Origin: Pseudomonadota bacterium | GTDB taxonomy: Bacteria > Pseudomonadota > Gammaproteobacteria > Burkholderiales > SG8-39 | Length of the DNA: 64,000 bases | Reading direction: 5' to 3' | Assembly: GCA_947455195.1 (NCBI GenBank) | Contig: CANGMI010000002.1 | Span: forward strand, 321,549-385,548 | In this document: in pieces, positions 8,884-17,686 of the stretch | Layout: each line of letters begins with the position of its first letter | Position numbering within the stretch: the stretch's first letter is position 1 | The notes under the pieces: generated by a model | Database searches by the model: none | The model's input: only the letters and a program-made list of their open reading frames with translations | Told to the model about the DNA's origin: nothing | Made by a program: the position numbers and the translations under genes

Positions 8884-9866
8884 TGGGTGCCTCGATCAGA
8901 GCCTCCCGCAGGCTGTTCGCCGCGCTGTGGATCCTCGGGGTTTGGGTAGGGTTTGCAGGCAGCCTCGCACAGGCGCAAGGCTGGCCCGCCCGCCCCGTGC
9001 GTGTGGTGGTGCCGTTTCCCGCGGGCAGTTCACCGGACGTGACCCTGCGCATGGTGTCGCCGCGGCTTGCTGAAGCGCTCGGTCAGCCGGTCGTGGTCGA
9101 GAACCGGGGCGGGGCTGCGGGCATCATTGGCGCCGAGATCGTATCGCGCGCTGCGCCGGACGGATACACGCTGCTCTATCCGGTGAACTCGGTGATCTGC
9201 GCCAATCAGCATCTGTATTCGAAGCTGCCCTACGACCCGATCAAGGGGTTCGTGCCGGTGACGATGACGGTGAATTTCGGGTACGTGCTCCTCGCGCGCA
9301 CGACCTTCCCGGTGAATGACCTGCGCTCGCTCATCGCCCTGGCGCGTGCCGAGCCGGGCAAGCTCAACTTCGGTTCGGCCGGGCTGGGTGCCGGCAATCA
9401 TGTGGTGATGGAGATGCTCCTCGAGATGACCGGTACGAAGATGGTGCACATCCCCAACCACGACAGCGCGGTGTCGGTGGCGAGCGGGGCGAGCGACATC
9501 TCGATGGTGCCTTCGACCACGGCCATCCCGCTGGTTCGCGGGGGGCGCACCAGGGCGTTCGGCGTAACCCTGCCGACGCGGCTCGCGGCCTTGCCCGATG
9601 TACCCGCCATTGGCGAAATCGTGCCTGGTTATGCAGCGGACGCCTGGCACGGATTTCTCGCGCCAGCGGGGACACCGACGGCGGTGGTCGAGCGCATCGC
9701 GGTCGAAGTGGGGCAGATCCTGCGCCTGCCCGAGGTCGCTCAGCGCCTGCGTGACATCGGTCTTGAGCCGGTCGGTGATACGCCGGCACACTTTGCCGCC
9801 ACCGTGCGTGCCGATCACGACAAGTGGGGCAAGGCCATCCGGGCTGCCGGCATCCGGCTCGATTAG
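8880..9866 (+). CDS. Bug-family (tripartite tricarboxylate) periplasmic binding protein
   Basis: A 328-residue Bug-type receptor with a signal peptide ending around SLAQAQG, then the family start WPARPVRVVVPFPAGSSPD. Other hallmarks are VVENRGGAAGIIGAEIV and DGYTLLYPVNS. Bug proteins bind small carboxylates in the periplasm. Some feed TctAB transporters and many act alone. No tctA or tctB is in the window. The start at 8880 overlaps the FAH stop; a second ATG at 8883 is equally possible. It sits exactly between the two MBL/FAH pairs, which suggests it senses or supplies the substrate of that pathway. Confidence 0.85.
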   Translation: MMGASIRASRRLFAALWILGVWVGFAGSLAQAQGWPARPVRVVVPFPAGSSPDVTLRMVSPRLAEALGQPVVVENRGGAAGIIGAEIVSRAAPDGYTLLYPVNSVICANQHLYSKLPYDPIKGFVPVTMTVNFGYVLLARTTFPVNDLRSLIALARAEPGKLNFGSAGLGAGNHVVMEMLLEMTGTKMVHIPNHDSAVSVASGASDISMVPSTTAIPLVRGGRTRAFGVTLPTRLAALPDVPAIGEIVPGYAADAWHGFLAPAGTPTAVVERIAVEVGQILRLPEVAQRLRDIGLEPVGDTPAHFAATVRADHDKWGKAIRAAGIRLD

Positions 9867-9878
9867 ACGAGGAACACC

Positions 9879-10883
9879 ATGAAGCACTTCAAGTACACGC
9901 GCGGCCTCCACGATCTGGGCAACGGGCTGCACGCCTGGCTGTTGCCCGATGGCAGCTGGGGCTGGTCGAACGCCGGACTCATCGAGGATTCGGGCCAGAC
10001 CCTGCTCGTCGATACCCTGTTCGATCTGAAACTCACCCGCGAGATGCTCGCTGCCATGCGTGACGCGGTTCCGGCCGCGCACGACATCGGCGCCCTCGTG
10101 AACACGCACGGCAACGGCGATCACACCTTCGGCAACGAACTGCTCGAGGGCAAGCGCATCATTGCTGCTGCCGGCTGCGCCGAAGACATGCTTCATCGGC
10201 CGCCCGAGCAGCTCGCCCGGTGGCAGCGCGAATGGCAGTCGATGGGTACGGCCGGTCGCTTCTGGTACGAGGTGATGGGCGCGCACTTCGACTTCCAGGG
10301 CATTCGCATGGTGCTGCCCAACGAGACTTTCCAGGGCGAAAAGCGGCTGATGGTCGGGAACAAGGAGGTGGTGCTCCTTGAAGTGGGTCCGGCCCATACG
10401 CGTGGCGACGTGCTCGTCTACGTGCCGGCCGATCGCACGGTATTCACCGGCGACATCCTCTTCAACGGTGGACACCCGGCCATCTGGGCCGGGCCGGTGT
10501 CGAACTGGATCGCGGCCTGCGACCGCATGCTGGGCTGGGACCTCGAGACCGTGGTGCCCGGGCATGGCCCGATCACCGACAAGTCGGGAGTGCGCGAGAT
10601 GCGCGATTACCTCGCCTACCTGCTGGCCGAGTCGGCCCGCTGTCGCGCTGATGGCATGAGCTTCGAGGCGGCCGCGCGCAAGATCTCGCTCGACCGGTGG
10701 GCCAACTGGGGCGAGTCGGAGCGCATCTTCGTCAACGTGCACGCCTGCTATCGCGAGCTGGCGGGCGATGCGGCATCGGCCGAGGAAAAAGGCATTCGCA
10801 TGGCGCTCCTCGAGATGATGGGCGAGCGTTATTTCGAGATGAAGGCCGCTGGCCATGTGCACGGGCCCGACTGCTCGCACTGA
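9879..10883 (+). CDS. MBL-fold metallo-hydrolase (second of a paralogous pair)
   Basis: A 334-residue paralogue of the MBL protein at 6811, by eye about half identical over its length. Shared blocks include GLHDLG, PDGSWG.SN.GLI, GPVSNWI.ACD.MLGWD and VVPGHGP. Metal motif 1 is NTHGNGDHTFGN, again H-x-N-x-D-H. It ends in AAGHVHGPDCSH, a His/Cys-rich tail not present in copy 1. It lies 12 bases after the Bug gene and 38 bases before the second FAH gene, so it is probably in the same transcript. Probably a hydrolase acting on a substrate related to that of copy 1. Confidence 0.8.
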   Translation: MKHFKYTRGLHDLGNGLHAWLLPDGSWGWSNAGLIEDSGQTLLVDTLFDLKLTREMLAAMRDAVPAAHDIGALVNTHGNGDHTFGNELLEGKRIIAAAGCAEDMLHRPPEQLARWQREWQSMGTAGRFWYEVMGAHFDFQGIRMVLPNETFQGEKRLMVGNKEVVLLEVGPAHTRGDVLVYVPADRTVFTGDILFNGGHPAIWAGPVSNWIAACDRMLGWDLETVVPGHGPITDKSGVREMRDYLAYLLAESARCRADGMSFEAAARKISLDRWANWGESERIFVNVHACYRELAGDAASAEEKGIRMALLEMMGERYFEMKAAGHVHGPDCSH

Positions 10884-10921
10884 GGCCATCGTCAAAGCTT
10901 GTCCTGCGCGGGAGTGGACGC

Positions 10922-11908
10922 ATGAAACTGGTGACATTTGAACGGGCCGGATCGGCGGGCTCCGCGGGTTTGCTTCACGTCGGCGCGGTCGTGGAGGGCG
11001 GTGAGCGCGTGGTGGATTTCACCGCGGCTGATCCATCGCCCTGGTTTCGCGACATGCTGGCCCTCATCGATGGTGGCGAGCCGGCCCTCGATCGGGCTCG
11101 TGCGCTCGAGCGCGCGGCCGCCCACACGCTCGCCATGGGCGAGGTGAGACTCCTCGCCCCGATTCCGGTGCCGCGCCGCCTGCGCGATTTCCTGTCATTC
11201 GAGCAGCATGTGCGCCAGTCGCGCGCCAATCGGCATCTCTTCGGCATTGAAACCGAGCCGCGCGACCCGGCCGCGGTGAAGATTGCCCAGGTCTGGTACG
11301 ACCGTCCGATCTACTACAAGAGCAACTGCTTCAGCGTGGTGGGTACCGGGGCCGACATCGAATGGCCCACCTACTCGCGCGCCATCGACTATGAACTCGA
11401 GGTGGCTCTGGTCACCGGGCGCCGTGGCAAGAACATCAGCGAGGCAAATGCACGCGATTACACCTTCGGCTACTGCATCTTCAACGACTTTTCGGCGCGC
11501 GATACCCAGTTCTCGGAAATGCAGGGCACGCTCGGCCCGGCAAAGGGCAAGGACTTCGATACCGGCAATGCGCTGGGCCCCTGGATTGCCACCATCGACG
11601 AGATTGCCGATCCGCAGGATCTGGTCATGGTTGCGCGGGTAAACGGCGAGGAGTGGTCACGCGGCAACACCCGAACCATGCATCACTCGTTTGCCAGGCT
11701 CCTTGCCTATGCATCGCTCGAGGAAACGGTTTACCCGGGCGAGATTCTCGGCTCGGGTACGGTGGGAGGTGGTTGCGGCAATGAACTCGCCCGCTACATG
11801 AAGGACGGCGATGTCATCGAGCTGGAAGCAAGCGGTCTGGGGGTGTTGCGCAATCGCATCGTGGCGCCGCACGTCCCGCAGCCACCCGCTTTCCCGATCA
11901 GGGTTTGA
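10922..11908 (+). CDS. Fumarylacetoacetate hydrolase (FAH) family protein, copy 2
   Basis: A 328-residue paralogue of the FAH protein at 7858, with the same core: YELEVALVTGRR (metal acids), FNDFSARDTQ, GPAKGKDFDTGN, ARVNGEEW and GEILGSGTVGGGCG. The ATG at 10922 is chosen because GGGAG lies just upstream; the frame is open further back but runs over the MBL end. It closes the 11-kb plus-strand run. Its last 11 bases overlap the end of the convergent small nrtS-like gene, leaving no room for an ordinary terminator between them. Confidence 0.82.
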   Translation: MKLVTFERAGSAGSAGLLHVGAVVEGGERVVDFTAADPSPWFRDMLALIDGGEPALDRARALERAAAHTLAMGEVRLLAPIPVPRRLRDFLSFEQHVRQSRANRHLFGIETEPRDPAAVKIAQVWYDRPIYYKSNCFSVVGTGADIEWPTYSRAIDYELEVALVTGRRGKNISEANARDYTFGYCIFNDFSARDTQFSEMQGTLGPAKGKDFDTGNALGPWIATIDEIADPQDLVMVARVNGEEWSRGNTRTMHHSFARLLAYASLEETVYPGEILGSGTVGGGCGNELARYMKDGDVIELEASGLGVLRNRIVAPHVPQPPAFPIRV

Positions 11909-12158
11909 GCGGGTCGGGCGCTGGCGGAGGACGACGTGACAATTCGTTCTTCACGGCGCTGTAGGTTGCCACGCAGAAGGGCACCAGGTAGTTGAGCAGC
12001 AGGTGCAGCCAGGACACCGGCTCGCCCGCCCACACCCTCGGCCCCTGGTTGATGAGGTTGAGGAGCGTGCCGACGAAGAGCGCAATGCGCAGGGCGTTGC
12101 GTGCGATGCGCGGCGAGCCGGCGAGGGTGATGGCGGGGTGTCTGGCGGGTTTCTTCAC
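11898..12158 (-). CDS. small two-helix membrane protein, NrtS-like (nitrate/nitrite transporter family)
   Basis: An 86-residue protein from a GTG at 12158 that overlaps the helicase stop as GTGA. It has two membrane helices, about 22-40 and 48-66. The signature ALRIALFVGTLLNLINQG followed by LNYLVPFCVATYSAV matches the NrtS family as I remember it, a small nitrate/nitrite permease described in cyanobacteria and proteobacteria. The tail is proline-rich (RRPPPAPDPLKP). Coupling to a helicase gene gives no functional hint. The family match is from memory; transport activity is inferred. Confidence 0.65.
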   Translation of the reverse strand: MKKPARHPAITLAGSPRIARNALRIALFVGTLLNLINQGPRVWAGEPVSWLHLLLNYLVPFCVATYSAVKNELSRRPPPAPDPLKP

Positions 12159-13795
12159 GCGGGCAATGTCTCCAGCAGGGCTGCCGCCGCACGCTCCGAG
12201 ACCAGCAGCATGAGCTTCATGCTTGCCCGGGTGGCACCGACATAGATGCGTCGTATCGCATTCCCGTCGAGCGTGTCGAAGTCGACTTCGGTGAGGATCA
12301 CGCAGGGTGCCGAGCGTCCCTTGAAGCGGTGAACCGAGTCGATCAGGATGTCGCCCTCGGTGTAGACGGCGTTGCCGAAGAGGTCGAACTCGCCGGTGGG
12401 CGCACGCAAGGCATGCGGGCCGAGGCGGTCGAAGGGGCTCAAGGCCGAACGCTCCCGGCCTCGATACGTGACGAGTGCAATCTGCGGTGGCTTGAATCCG
12501 GCCGCGTAGGCCTGGGTGATGGCGCGCGCGCTCGCCGCAAGCAGTGAGCTGGTGTCGCCGTAGGTCATGATCTCGACCTCGGGCCCCTGCACCGGGCTGC
12601 CCGCTTCGATCGGGTGTTCGAGCGGCAGCAGGCGATTGATCGTGTCCCGGATCCGGGCCGGGCTGCGGTAGTTGATGTCCGAGCGCAGCGAGACCCAGCC
12701 CGGGAGTTCGAGAGGCGCACGTCCGTACAGATTCTGCAGAGGGTCTTCCAGCAGCCAGGCGCGCCCTTCGGGTTTCAGGTGGCGAAGGAGGTTCCGTACC
12801 CACTCGCCGCGAAAATCCTGTCCCTCGTCGATGATGAGTTCATCGAACTGGATTGCGCGCTCGGGGGTCGATCGATCGAGGGCTGATTCGATCCTCGCGA
12901 AGGCCCCTGGGGCGCTGAAGTCGATGGCCTCGCCGGCGGCCTTGCAGAGCGCCTCGCCGAACTGGTGGTAGGTGGCCACCGCGATGCCACCGGGCGCAAC
13001 CTGAGCGACATGATCGGCGAGCGGCCGGTTGTAGCAGACGTAGAGGAGGCGCCGCCCTGCACTCAGCGCGTCCTGCATCAGGGCGAGCGCAAGCTGGGTC
13101 TTGCCCGAACCCGCCACACCCGTGACATGCAGCCGGAACGGGGTGCAGTCGATGCGCCGCGCCCATTGAGCGAGTCCGCCCGAGAGCCGGGTGTAGAGCG
13201 TGCCGATGGCAGCGCTGGTGGCGTCGCTGTCGGGTACGAGTTCGAGTATCTCGGCCAGAAAGCGCTCGATGCGCTCGCGTGCCTCGAGCGCGGGTGCATC
13301 GGCCGGCAATATCTGACGGATGACCTGGCACAGGCTGTCGCGTCGTCGGCTGTCGACGATGCGCGCCGGTTCGATCCCGGCTGTGCCAGGGTCTCGTACC
13401 TGGTAGTCGGGGCAGTAGAGGAGGGCATCGACGAAGCTGGGCAGGCCCTGACAGGCCTCACGCAGGCGGTTTCGCAGCGCATCGGCATTGCGTGCCATCT
13501 GCTGCGGCACGTTCTTGTCGACCTTGTCGTAGTGCTTCACGAGCCCGTCGGGGCCTTCGCGCAGCACGCCCGCCTTCTGCTCGATGAGGAGCACGTGCCC
13601 CGACGGGGCCATCACCGCAAAGTCGATCTCGCCGATGAGAGCCCGTCGGCGCTCGATCCGCGTCCAGTGCACGCCGTGAAAGACGGTGTAGTCATCGGGC
13701 AGGCCATCGGCGAGGATTCCGAGGGTTTCCAGTTCGCGCAGCGCAGCCCCGCTTGCCTGGATTTCACGCCACCCGTTCGGTACGACACGTGCCAT
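12155..13795 (-). CDS. NERD-domain superfamily I (UvrD-like) helicase/ATPase
   Basis: A 546-residue protein. Residues about 15-125 form a nuclease-related (NERD) domain with the acidic core GEIDFAVMAPSGHVLLIEQK (D59, E72, K74). An ATPase follows, with Walker A TGVAGSGKT (224-232), Walker B ELIIDEGQDFRGEW (about 318-331) and a UvrD-type C-terminal part ending with a helicase motif VI-like YVGATRASMKL. Such proteins probably unwind and cut DNA in repair or in defence against foreign DNA, but individual roles are mostly untested. Start ATG 13795. It is translationally coupled to the downstream nrtS-like gene. It is the only nucleic-acid enzyme inside the catabolic region. Confidence 0.82.
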   Translation of the reverse strand: MARVVPNGWREIQASGAALRELETLGILADGLPDDYTVFHGVHWTRIERRRALIGEIDFAVMAPSGHVLLIEQKAGVLREGPDGLVKHYDKVDKNVPQQMARNADALRNRLREACQGLPSFVDALLYCPDYQVRDPGTAGIEPARIVDSRRRDSLCQVIRQILPADAPALEARERIERFLAEILELVPDSDATSAAIGTLYTRLSGGLAQWARRIDCTPFRLHVTGVAGSGKTQLALALMQDALSAGRRLLYVCYNRPLADHVAQVAPGGIAVATYHQFGEALCKAAGEAIDFSAPGAFARIESALDRSTPERAIQFDELIIDEGQDFRGEWVRNLLRHLKPEGRAWLLEDPLQNLYGRAPLELPGWVSLRSDINYRSPARIRDTINRLLPLEHPIEAGSPVQGPEVEIMTYGDTSSLLAASARAITQAYAAGFKPPQIALVTYRGRERSALSPFDRLGPHALRAPTGEFDLFGNAVYTEGDILIDSVHRFKGRSAPCVILTEVDFDTLDGNAIRRIYVGATRASMKLMLLVSERAAAALLETLPA

Positions 13796-13899
13796 CAGTG
13801 GGCCTCGCGAGGCATGGGTTGATCGGGACGGGCTGCAATGGGGCCGAGAGGGGGCCGAGATGGGTAGCCGTGATTGCGGTTCGTGGTTGGCGGTTCGGT

Positions 13900-14898
13900 T
13901 CAGTTGGCCTTGACGTTCGCTGCCCGCACGATGCGCTCGAAGGTCGCGTAATCGCGCTCGATGAGGCGGGTGAAGCCCTCAGGACCGGTGTAGAGGGGCT
14001 CCAGGCCCTGCGCGTCGAAGGTGGCGCGAAGATCGGCGGTGCCCAGCGCCTTTTCCATCGCTGCCGCCAGCGTTGCGGTGATCGTGGCGGGCGTGCCGCG
14101 CGGTGCCAGAAAGCCGAAGAGGTTTGGCGCTTCGAAGCCTTTCACTCCCGCCTCCTCGATCGTCGGCGTGTCGGGCAGGAGCGGCAGGCGTCGCGACGAG
14201 GCGACGGCCAGTACCTTTGCGCGTCCCGCCTTCATGTGCGGCACCGCGGACGGACTGCTCACGAACATCAGCGTCGCCTCACCCGAGAGCAGGTCGACCA
14301 TGGCCTGGGCGCTGCCCTTGTAGGGCACATGCTCGATGCGAACGCCGGTGATCATCTGCAGCAGTTCGCCCTCGAGGTGGGCGAGCGTGCCGACGCCGAT
14401 CGAGGCGTAGTTGTACTTGCCGGGTGCTGCGCGCAGGTAGTCGAGCAGTTGCCCGACGTTGCGCACGGGCAGGCTCGCCGGTACCACGAGAATGTGAGGC
14501 GCATTGGCAACGCCTGCCACCGGCGCGAAGTCGCGCAGCAGGTTCTGTTGCTGGGGGCCGAGGGCCGTGGCGATGGCAATGTCGCCGATCGACGAGAAGT
14601 AGAGCGTGTGGCCATCCGGGTTGGCACGCGCACCGGCGGCCATCGCGATGATGCCCGCAGCACCGGGCTTGCTCTCGATCACGAGCGACGCGCCCAGTTG
14701 TTCGGCCACTTTCTGGCTGACCGAGCGCGCGATGAGGTCGGTTGCGCCCCCGGGCGGGTAGCCCACGATGACCACGATCGGTCGCTCGGGCCAGGCGGCG
14801 TTGGCCGCGGGCGCAAGCCCGAGCAGGCCGACACCGATCAGGACCAGGGCCTGCAGGGTTTTGCTCAGTTCGGCAAGGGGCAGGCAAACGCGAGTCAT
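13900..14898 (-). CDS. Bug-family periplasmic binding protein
   Basis: A 332-residue Bug receptor. The signal peptide ends near APAANA, then AWPERPIVVIVGYPPGGATD. Family blocks LVIESKPGAAGIIAMAAGA and VPYKGSAQAMVDLLSG are present. The ATG at 14898 lies 3 bases after the stop of the nitrilase-family gene, so the two are co-transcribed. It is the third gene of a Bug / nitrilase-like / Bug operon. The ligand is probably a small carboxylate or amide linked to the nitrilase-like enzyme. Confidence 0.85.
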   Translation of the reverse strand: MTRVCLPLAELSKTLQALVLIGVGLLGLAPAANAAWPERPIVVIVGYPPGGATDLIARSVSQKVAEQLGASLVIESKPGAAGIIAMAAGARANPDGHTLYFSSIGDIAIATALGPQQQNLLRDFAPVAGVANAPHILVVPASLPVRNVGQLLDYLRAAPGKYNYASIGVGTLAHLEGELLQMITGVRIEHVPYKGSAQAMVDLLSGEATLMFVSSPSAVPHMKAGRAKVLAVASSRRLPLLPDTPTIEEAGVKGFEAPNLFGFLAPRGTPATITATLAAAMEKALGTADLRATFDAQGLEPLYTGPEGFTRLIERDYATFERIVRAANVKAN

Positions 14899-14901
14899 CG
14901 G

Positions 14902-16557
14902 TCAGGCTCCGGTCAATGGTCGATAGGCGGCTGGCACTGCGCTGGCCATGAGATCGCATCCCTGGGGTCCCACGGTCTTGTCGATCGTGGCAGCAAGATT
15001 CATTCCGTGCAGGATGAACGGGGCGTCGGTGGCGGCTTCAAGGCAATCGGGGGCGCGCACTTTCCAGTGTGGTTCGCTCGGGTACGGGACGACCGGGACG
15101 AGGACCGAGCCTCGCCGCACGGTGGAGTCGGTACGGTTGGCCCATGCGATGTTGACCCGATTCTCGGCCGCGCGTTCCGGCAGGAGCAGGTCGATCTCGT
15201 GCGCACTGCGCCACCGACCCGCAATCACGATCAGTTCGGCGCCGAGACGGGCAAGTACCCGATAACTCTCGGGCAGCAGTGCATCGGCGTCCGACAGGAT
15301 GCCGATGCGGCCCGCGTGCGTGTCGTGCACGTGGAGGGCGTCGCCGGCCTCGGCCCACGCCCGCCACGCACCCGGCAGGTGTACCTGCGGCTGGCAGGCG
15401 ACGGTTTCACCGCGCGGATCGATCAGCCAGGCCGAGGGCATGAATCGTCCCGCCCGCTCGGTCAGAAGGCTCACTACCCCCCAGGTGGCCGTGGCACGTG
15501 CGGTACTGGCGAGGCGCGAGAGCCAACCGGACGTTCTCGCCGCCTCGCTCGCGGCCTCGGCGGGTAACCGGGACAGATCGTGGGCAAAGAGATAGGGCGT
15601 GACGATGAGCCCCGCACCCCGAACGGCCGCCTGATGCCACTGCGTGAGGGCCTCATCGAGTGCTTCCTCGTGCAGTCCGCGCGGTTGCAGGGCAGCCACG
15701 CCGAGTGCTGCCGGACCCTTGCGCGAAGCAGCAGGGGGAGCATGGGGTTCAGCCAGTATGGCATAGCACTCGGGCCGCCGCAGGGTCATCAGGTCTTCAC
15801 CGGCGAGGCGCTTGTCGTCGGCCTTGTCCAGATCGATGTCGGCATGCACGAAGCCGGGCGTGCAGTCATCGGCGCGAGCCAGCACCGTGCCATCCGGTGC
15901 GAGGATCTGACTGCCGCCGCAGAACGAGCCCGGGGCACCGAGATCACGTGCGCCGACCTTGTTGGCACTGGCTACCCAGCATCGATTCTCGACAGCACGG
16001 GCCGGTATGTGGAGCCAGGTCTCGTCGTGTCCGCCCGAGTGCAGCGTATTGATCAGCAACTGCGCGCCACTCACGGCCAGAACGCGAGCGGTCTCCGGGA
16101 TCAGGCCGTCAGCACAGATGTAGATGCCGACCCGACCAAAGGGCAGGTCGACGACTGGGTTGCCGCAGCGTCCGGCGCTTGCCCAGCGGCGCTGGCCGCC
16201 AAAGAGGATCTGCTTCTGCACTTTCAGCACGATGCGGCCATCGGGGGCGATGATGACGCTCGAGATGAACGCTTCGGCGTCGGCCCGCTCGATCATCCCG
16301 ACCGCGATGTGGCAGCGGTGACGCACGGCACGTCCGGCCATCGCATCGGTGAAGTCACCCGGAATCGGTGTGCCGTGTGTCAGTGCCTCATCCAGCGAGC
16401 GCACGAGCCCGCCTGACCAGTTCGACATTTCGGGGAGCACGATGAGGTCGGGGCTCACCGCAGCAGCAGCATCGATGAGCGCGAGGCATGCCTCGCGATT
16501 GGCGGTCGCATCGGGTACGAGCGCCAGTTGAATGCAGGCAACGCGTGCAGTACTCAT
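14902..16557 (-). CDS. carbon-nitrogen hydrolase with a second, degenerate nitrilase domain
   Basis: A 551-residue protein, about twice the length of a single nitrilase-fold enzyme. Domain 1 (about 5-270) has the Glu-Lys-Cys triad: E43 in VLPEMSN, K115 in QKQILF and C148 in YICADGLIPE. It should therefore hydrolyse an amide, nitrile or carbamoyl group. Domain 2 (about 284-545) repeats the fold: GRVGIYICADGLIPE in domain 1 aligns with GRIGILSDADALLPE in domain 2. All three catalytic residues differ there (Y322, Q391, D423), so it is presumably non-catalytic, perhaps structural or regulatory. It starts in an ATGA overlap with the upstream Bug gene. The substrate is unknown. Confidence 0.85.
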   Translation of the reverse strand: MSTARVACIQLALVPDATANREACLALIDAAAAVSPDLIVLPEMSNWSGGLVRSLDEALTHGTPIPGDFTDAMAGRAVRHRCHIAVGMIERADAEAFISSVIIAPDGRIVLKVQKQILFGGQRRWASAGRCGNPVVDLPFGRVGIYICADGLIPETARVLAVSGAQLLINTLHSGGHDETWLHIPARAVENRCWVASANKVGARDLGAPGSFCGGSQILAPDGTVLARADDCTPGFVHADIDLDKADDKRLAGEDLMTLRRPECYAILAEPHAPPAASRKGPAALGVAALQPRGLHEEALDEALTQWHQAAVRGAGLIVTPYLFAHDLSRLPAEAASEAARTSGWLSRLASTARATATWGVVSLLTERAGRFMPSAWLIDPRGETVACQPQVHLPGAWRAWAEAGDALHVHDTHAGRIGILSDADALLPESYRVLARLGAELIVIAGRWRSAHEIDLLLPERAAENRVNIAWANRTDSTVRRGSVLVPVVPYPSEPHWKVRAPDCLEAATDAPFILHGMNLAATIDKTVGPQGCDLMASAVPAAYRPLTGA

Positions 16558-17576
16558 TCGGCCTTTGCTCCACTGGAGCGGATGACGGCGCCCCAGCGCT
16601 TGCGCTCATCGGTGAGAAACGCAGCCAGTTCGGCCGGCGTGCTGCCGGCCGGTTCCATGCTCATGTCGGCCAGCGCACGCGACACCTCCGGCAGCTTCAG
16701 CGTGGCAGCGACCGCGAGGGAGATGCTCTCGGCAATGGCGGGGGGTGTTCGGGGGGGAGCCACCAGTGCAAACCAGACACTCGCGAGAAAGCCCGGCAGG
16801 GTATCGGCCATCACCGGAATATCGGGCAGGAAGCTGCTGGGTCGTTCGCTGGCGACGGCAAGCGCGCGCAGCTTGCCCGAGCGAATGTAGGGCAGGGCGG
16901 TACTGAGTTCGACGAACATCAGGTCGACCTGACCTGCCAGCAGTGCGGTCAGGGCCGGGGCACTGCCCTGGTATGGGATGCCGGTCATGCGGATGCCGGC
17001 CATCGAACGAAAGAGCTCCGGGGTCACCGATGAGGGCGATCCGATGGCGCCGGTGCCGTAGTTCATCTGGTCGGGGCGGGCCCGTGCCGCAGCGATCAGG
17101 TCACGCACCGACCCTGGCCCGGATGGGGGCACCACCAGCACATTGGGTACGCTCGCCACCAGGCCGATCGGAACGAAGGCGTCCGGGTCGTAGCTCAGCT
17201 GGCTGTAGAGCGCCTTGTTGATCACGAGCGGTGCCGGGTGTGCCAGCATCAGCGTGTAGCCGTCAGGGTTGGCGCGTGCCGCCGCATCGCCTGCAATGTT
17301 GCCGCCGCCGCCACCCCGATTTTCGATCACCACCGGCTGGCCCCACCGGCGGCCCAGTCGTTCGCCGATGATCCGGGCGAGGGTGTCGGTTCCACCACCG
17401 GGCGGGCTCGGTATGAAGACCTTCACCGGGCGAACCGGAAACTCCTGCCCACGGGTCGTGCTGCTCGTCATCGCCCCCAGGAGGCCCATGGCCAACGTCA
17501 GCAGCAGTTGCGGTGCCATGCCTTGACGCCGCGCTCGTCGGTTGCCCGCAATGCCTGGTCCGGCGATCCTCGTCAT
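16554..17576 (-). CDS. Bug-family periplasmic binding protein
   Basis: A 340-residue Bug receptor with blocks VKVFIPSPPGGGTDTLARI and VVIENRGGGGGNIAGDAAA. The ATG at 17576 is chosen over an upstream ATG at 17624 because a strong AGGAGG (plus-strand 17585-17590) sits 8 bases before it. The signal region is unusually long: basic MTRIAGPGIAGNRRARRQG, then MAPQLLLTLAMGLLGAMTS. It is the first gene of the three-gene minus operon and divergent from the second ubiD. Confidence 0.83.
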   Translation of the reverse strand: MTRIAGPGIAGNRRARRQGMAPQLLLTLAMGLLGAMTSSTTRGQEFPVRPVKVFIPSPPGGGTDTLARIIGERLGRRWGQPVVIENRGGGGGNIAGDAAARANPDGYTLMLAHPAPLVINKALYSQLSYDPDAFVPIGLVASVPNVLVVPPSGPGSVRDLIAAARARPDQMNYGTGAIGSPSSVTPELFRSMAGIRMTGIPYQGSAPALTALLAGQVDLMFVELSTALPYIRSGKLRALAVASERPSSFLPDIPVMADTLPGFLASVWFALVAPPRTPPAIAESISLAVAATLKLPEVSRALADMSMEPAGSTPAELAAFLTDERKRWGAVIRSSGAKAE

Positions 17577-17614
17577 CAGCACAGCCTCCTCGGTTGCATC
17601 ATCGTTGCGGATCA

Positions 17615-17634
17615 TAGCAAGCATGTGCCTGCTA
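17615..17634. promoter_or_regulatory. possible operator dyad between divergent Bug and ubiD genes
   Basis: TAGCA, 10 bases, TGCTA: 5-base inverted arms inside the 110-base gap between the divergent starts at 17576 (-) and 17687 (+). A TACCAT hexamer (17633-17638) could be a -10 for the plus-strand gene. Short dyads arise by chance, so this is weak. Confidence 0.2.
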
Positions 17635-17686
17635 CCATTCCGCTACTCGTCCCCGAGCGGGACTCATGCTCTGCCTGGACCTTGCC

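Noticed and set aside
9030-10937. 635-codon open frame antisense to Bug, MBL and surrounding genes
   Set aside because: It crosses three recognisable genes on the other strand and shows no domain, signal or start site.
13753-15567. 604-codon plus-strand open frame opposite a Bug gene and the nitrilase-like gene
   Set aside because: Arg/Gly/His-rich composition, no recognisable domain, and the opposite strand encodes intact proteins.
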